From Balneolales bacterium (GTDB taxonomy: Bacteria > Bacteroidota > Rhodothermia > Balneolales > Natronogracilivirgulaceae), in contig SLQC01000334.1 of the NCBI GenBank assembly GCA_007131625.1, positions 1 to 8,710 of the forward strand: a DNA stretch of 8,710 bases. Reading direction: 5' to 3'. Under the pieces are notes generated by a model that ran no database searches, had not been told where the DNA came from, and was given only the letters and a program-made list of their open reading frames with translations. The position numbers and the translations under genes are program-made. The first letter of the stretch is position 1, and every line of letters begins with the position of its first letter. This document shows, one piece after another, positions 6,398 to 8,710 of this stretch.

Positions 6398-7423
6398 ATG
6401 CAACAAGAAGCCGTAGTTAATTATGCTCCTGAAAAGGGATCCGTTGTCCTTCGTGACATTGAGAAACCATCCGTAGGAGAAGATGACGTATTATTGGAAG
6501 TTGCCTGTGTGGGAGTGTGCGGCAGTGATCTGCATCAATGGACCGGCGACCATAGCTGGCCTGTGAACTATCCTGTTGTCCTCGGCCATGAATTCGGTGG
6601 TTATATCACCGAAGCGGGCAGTCGTGTCAACGGATGGAAAAAAGGTGACAAGGTAGTCAGTGAAACAGCGGCCGTAATTGACCCCGGTAATCCGATGAGC
6701 CGCCGCGGGTTGTATAACCTGGACCCGACGCGCAAGGGATTTGGCAACGGCGTGGATGGAGCCATGACCCGGTATGTCCGGGTTCCTTCCCGGTGTCTGC
6801 ATCGCGTGCCGGATCATCTTGACATGCAGCAGGCGTGTCTTACCGAGCCCTGTTGTGTGGCGTATAACGCTGTGGTGGAAAACGGCCCGGTAAAACCGGG
6901 GGATCGCGTGATCGTACTGGGACCCGGCACGATCGGCATCCTGTGCGCGGCCATTGCGAAGTTATGTGGAGCGGAGGTGCTTGTCGCCGGTCTGGAGCAG
7001 GATAGCGCACGGCTGGACGTCGCCCGGCAGTACGGATGTGATACGACCACCGGGGATGCGGCAGCGTGGGCAAAGGAACATGACGGCCTGGGCGCCGATG
7101 TGATCATTGACGCTGCCGGTGTGAGTGCAACGCTGAAAACGGCGCTGGACCTGGTACGCCCGAAGGGGTTGATCACAAAAGTGGGATGGGGTCCACAGCC
7201 GTTCAACCATCCCCTCGATCCGCTGGTACAAAAGAACATCACCCTTCAGGGCAGTTTCAGCCACAACTGGCCGATCTGGGAACGTGTGATTGCTTTGCTG
7301 AGCAGCGGCCGGCTCGATGTTACCCCGATCATCGGGTGTGTCCGGACGTTTGCAGAGTGGCAGGAAGCATTTGAGAAGATGCATAAAGGTGAGGTGGTCA
7401 AGAGCATACTCAAACCGTCGTAA
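6398..7423 (+). CDS. Zinc-type medium-chain alcohol/polyol dehydrogenase lacking the structural zinc site
   Basis: A 341-residue MDR-family NAD(P)-dependent dehydrogenase of the sorbitol/threonine dehydrogenase type, which would interconvert an alcohol and a ketone on a polyol or sugar-derived substrate. The catalytic zinc ligands are present: C41 in GVCGSD, H64-E65 in LGHEFGG, and E150 in LTEPCC. The Rossmann motif is G175-P-G-T-I-G180, followed by strand VLVAGLE (195-200). The structural-zinc lobe keeps its length and context (RRGLYN, then GFGNGVDGA), but the four cysteine positions read D95, N98, S101 and D109. It shares a probable operon with the HPS-like gene, and its stop is 2 bp before the ATG of the short-chain dehydrogenase, which suggests translational coupling. 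The ATG at 6398 gives the standard family N-terminus. The exact substrate is unknown. Confidence 0.9.
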   Translation: MQQEAVVNYAPEKGSVVLRDIEKPSVGEDDVLLEVACVGVCGSDLHQWTGDHSWPVNYPVVLGHEFGGYITEAGSRVNGWKKGDKVVSETAAVIDPGNPMSRRGLYNLDPTRKGFGNGVDGAMTRYVRVPSRCLHRVPDHLDMQQACLTEPCCVAYNAVVENGPVKPGDRVIVLGPGTIGILCAAIAKLCGAEVLVAGLEQDSARLDVARQYGCDTTTGDAAAWAKEHDGLGADVIIDAAGVSATLKTALDLVRPKGLITKVGWGPQPFNHPLDPLVQKNITLQGSFSHNWPIWERVIALLSSGRLDVTPIIGCVRTFAEWQEAFEKMHKGEVVKSILKPS

Positions 7424-7425
7424 CC

Positions 7426-8232
7426 ATGCGATTGAAAAACAAAACCGTCATTGTAACTGGCAGCTGCACCGGTATAGGTAAAGCCATCGCCGGACGTTGT
7501 GTGGATGAAGGTGCGCAGGTTGTCATCAACGGTCTCGAACAGGCAGCCGGCGAGGAGGTGGTGAACCGACTCGGCAAAGAGAACGCCGTACTGCATATCG
7601 AAGACATTACCCTGGAAGGTGCTCCCGGCCGGCTGATCGATACGGCGGTACAGAGGTTCGGAAAACTGGATGCCCTAGTCAATAACGCCGCCATGGTGCA
7701 TGCTTCAAACATCCGGACAACCGATCTGCTGCTGTTTCGAAAGATCCTGGAAGTCAACAGCCTGGCTCCCTTTGCGCTTATACAGGCAGCGTTACCCCAT
7801 CTCGAAAAAACCGGGGGAAGCGTTCTGAATATCGGCTCTGTGAATGCGTGGAGCGGGGAGCCTGACCTGCTGGCTTACAGTGTATCCAAAGGTGCGCTCA
7901 TGACGCTGACGCGCAATCTCGGTGATATGCTGCATCGCGATCATGGTGTGCGTGTAAATCAGATCAATCCCGGATGGGTGCTTACAGAAAACGAGATCCG
8001 GCGCAAGCGGGATCAGGGACTGCCGGACGACTGGTACGAGAACCTACCGGATGATTGGGCGCCCTCGGGGCGGATTTTATGGCCTAATGAAATCGCCGAA
8101 GCCGTATTGTATTACCTCTCCGATGCTGCCGGTCCGGTCAGCGGTCAGGTGATGGACCTGGAACAGTATCCTTTCCTCGGCCGCAACATGTCAAAAGACG
8201 TGTCCGCGATCGTCAAAGATCAGAAATCTTAA
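7426..8232 (+). CDS. Short-chain dehydrogenase/reductase (classical SDR)
   Basis: A 268-residue classical SDR. It shows the cofactor glycine motif TGSCTGIG (11-18), D60 in IEDIT, NNAA (86-89, in place of the usual NNAG), N111, catalytic S138 in NIGSVN, Y151-x-x-x-K155 in YSVSK, and NPG (181-183). Strand 2 ends in ING (34-36), without the acidic residue that would clearly indicate NAD. The C-terminus DLEQYPFLGRN (244-254) is a recognisable ending in sugar-related SDRs. A polar DDWYENLPDDW segment (201-211) sits where SDRs form the substrate lid. The gene starts 2 bp after the zinc-type dehydrogenase stop and is the last gene of the apparent operon; a hairpin 48 bp after its stop may end transcription. 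It probably oxidises or reduces an intermediate handled by its two neighbours. The substrate is not predictable. Confidence 0.9.
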   Translation: MRLKNKTVIVTGSCTGIGKAIAGRCVDEGAQVVINGLEQAAGEEVVNRLGKENAVLHIEDITLEGAPGRLIDTAVQRFGKLDALVNNAAMVHASNIRTTDLLLFRKILEVNSLAPFALIQAALPHLEKTGGSVLNIGSVNAWSGEPDLLAYSVSKGALMTLTRNLGDMLHRDHGVRVNQINPGWVLTENEIRRKRDQGLPDDWYENLPDDWAPSGRILWPNEIAEAVLYYLSDAAGPVSGQVMDLEQYPFLGRNMSKDVSAIVKDQKS

Positions 8233-8279
8233 TTCTCCGGATGAAATGCTCCGCCAAGCTCGCAGAAAGTCTTTCAACT

Positions 8280-8305
8280 CGACCCCAGTGGGTCGCTCCT
8301 TTCTT
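8280..8305 (+). terminator. Candidate terminator of the three-gene operon
   Basis: CGACCC (8280-8285) pairs perfectly with GGGTCG (8290-8295) around the loop CAGT. The stem is followed by CTCCTTTCTT, which is T-rich but interrupted by C. It lies 48 bp after the SDR stop codon, the right place for an intrinsic terminator. The imperfect T-tract lowers certainty. Confidence 0.55.
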
Positions 8306-8322
8306 ACATCCAGTCGATGTTA

Positions 8323-8402
8323 TTTCCTGGTTTCCTGGTTTCCTGATTTCCTGGTTTCCAAATTTCATAATTTCATAATTCCATGATTTCCTGATTTCCT
8401 GA
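8323..8402. repeat. Octamer tandem array, ten 8-bp units in register
   Basis: Eighty bases divide exactly into ten 8-bp units: TTTCCTGG twice, TTTCCTGA, TTTCCTGG, TTTCCAAA, TTTCATAA twice, TTCCATGA, then TTTCCTGA twice. The outer units match the core TTTCCTGR and the middle ones have drifted, with no insertion or deletion. Because 8 is not a multiple of 3 and no gene spans it, this is a non-coding microsatellite-like array. Confidence 0.85.
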
Positions 8403-8510
8403 TTTTTGCACTTCGCAAGGATCAACCGGGCAGCGCGTTCCGACCGAGCCATGTGCTGCCGTGCACCGTCCCTTCTGCTCTTTCTGAATTTTTCAATTTT
8501 GCTGCATGTT

Positions 8511-8528
8511 CCTGCATTATTATGCAGG
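8511..8528. other. Perfect 7-bp hairpin
   Basis: CCTGCAT (8511-8517) and ATGCAGG (8522-8528) form a perfect stem with a four-base loop TATT. No T-run follows on either strand, so it is not a clear terminator. It may be part of an operator or the leader of a gene to the right. Confidence 0.4.
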
Positions 8529-8663
8529 TCAAACACGGTAAACGGATTCCTCTCGACGGATATTTGTAAACTGACCGGAATGCATTTGATACTTCCGCAT
8601 TAACCGGTGAAAGCAAACCCCGTCATTGATACAAAGGGGAAAAAGTACTGTCGGAAATGGTCA

Positions 8664-8710
8664 ATCTGCATCATGGTGATGATCATGCCTGATCTGCATC
8701 ATGGTGATGA
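8664..8710. repeat. 28-bp-period direct repeat reaching the window edge
   Basis: A 19-base block (ATCTGCATCATGGTGATGA) at 8664-8682 recurs exactly at 8692-8710, a 28-bp step. The second copy is cut by the edge, so more units may follow. Each copy contains the inverted repeat CATCA-TGG-TGATG, and the junction contains the palindrome ATGATCAT (8679-8686). The period is too short for a CRISPR repeat-spacer unit and is not a multiple of 3. Confidence 0.7.

Larger units (their letters stand above)
8233..8710. other. Non-coding right end with several repeats
   Basis: This 478-bp stretch has no supported gene. Open frames here are short, and the longest minus-strand one is mostly a translation of the 8-bp repeats. 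It contains a terminator-like hairpin, a ten-unit octamer array, a 7-bp perfect hairpin and the start of a 28-bp-period repeat, each listed separately. The next gene presumably lies beyond the edge. Confidence 0.6.

Noticed and set aside
8213..8536. 107-residue minus-strand frame with NQEIRK-type repeats
   Set aside because: The repeats are a translation of the 8-bp array, the rest has no family features, and the frame overlaps the end of the SDR gene on the other strand.
8564..8593. Sigma70-like promoter TTGTAA, 18-bp spacer, GATACT
   Set aside because: Only four of six matches in each box, and no downstream gene within the window to support it.
8664..8710. Possible CRISPR array at the right edge
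   Set aside because: The period is only 28 bp, with 19 identical bases and a 9-base remainder. That leaves no room for a normal spacer, and no cas gene is present.
8607..8710. Open frame from GTG at 8607 to the edge, and a short ATG frame (MVNLHHGDDHA) at 8657-8692 resembling a His-rich leader peptide
   Set aside because: Neither has a ribosome binding site or family features, and the His codons come from the 28-bp repeat. A leader-peptide role would need an adjacent histidine gene, which is not visible.

Overview
The window most resembles a chromosomal segment from the Bacteroidota/Balneolota/Rhodothermota side of bacteria (FCB group). The reasons are the MutS sequence type, a secreted DUF4168 protein, signal peptides of the '...AQ' style and starts that mostly lack a Shine-Dalgarno sequence. 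This placement is inferred from family resemblance, not from a search.

Left part (1-686): the 5' portion of a secreted pectate-lyase-like gene on the minus strand runs off the left edge. It is broken by two in-frame nonsense codons (TAA at codon 8, TAG at codon 151) while the frame around them stays intact, so it looks like a young pseudogene. About 140 bp of AT-rich DNA separates it from mutS.

Centre-left (687-4676): mutS on the minus strand and an alkylpurine DNA glycosylase (AAG/MPG family) on the plus strand are divergent across a 339-bp gap, forming a small DNA-repair neighbourhood (mismatch repair plus base excision repair). MutS carries an unusual glycine-rich linker of five degenerate nine-residue repeats just before its beta-clamp-binding motif.

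Centre (4677-5569): a small secreted DUF4168 protein built from an internal duplication lies on the minus strand, convergent with the glycosylase gene. A hairpin that could terminate both sits between them. A 362-bp divergent region follows, with an imperfect inverted repeat that is a candidate operator or leader hairpin.

Right part (5570-8232): three plus-strand genes form a probable catabolic operon. They are a hexulose-phosphate-synthase-like decarboxylase/aldolase (HUMPS/OMPDC superfamily), a medium-chain zinc-type alcohol dehydrogenase that has lost all four structural-zinc cysteines, and a short-chain dehydrogenase starting 2 bp after it. Two oxidoreductases beside an enzyme that makes or breaks a C-C bond next to a carbonyl suggest oxidation and cleavage of a sugar, polyol or sugar acid. 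The substrate cannot be read from the sequence, and no phosphohexulose isomerase or kinase is present in the window.

Right end (8233-8710): no supported gene. It holds a terminator-like hairpin, a run of ten 8-bp units in perfect register, a 7-bp perfect hairpin, and a 28-bp-period direct repeat that reaches the window edge. I saw no CRISPR array, transposase, tRNA, rRNA or defence system.
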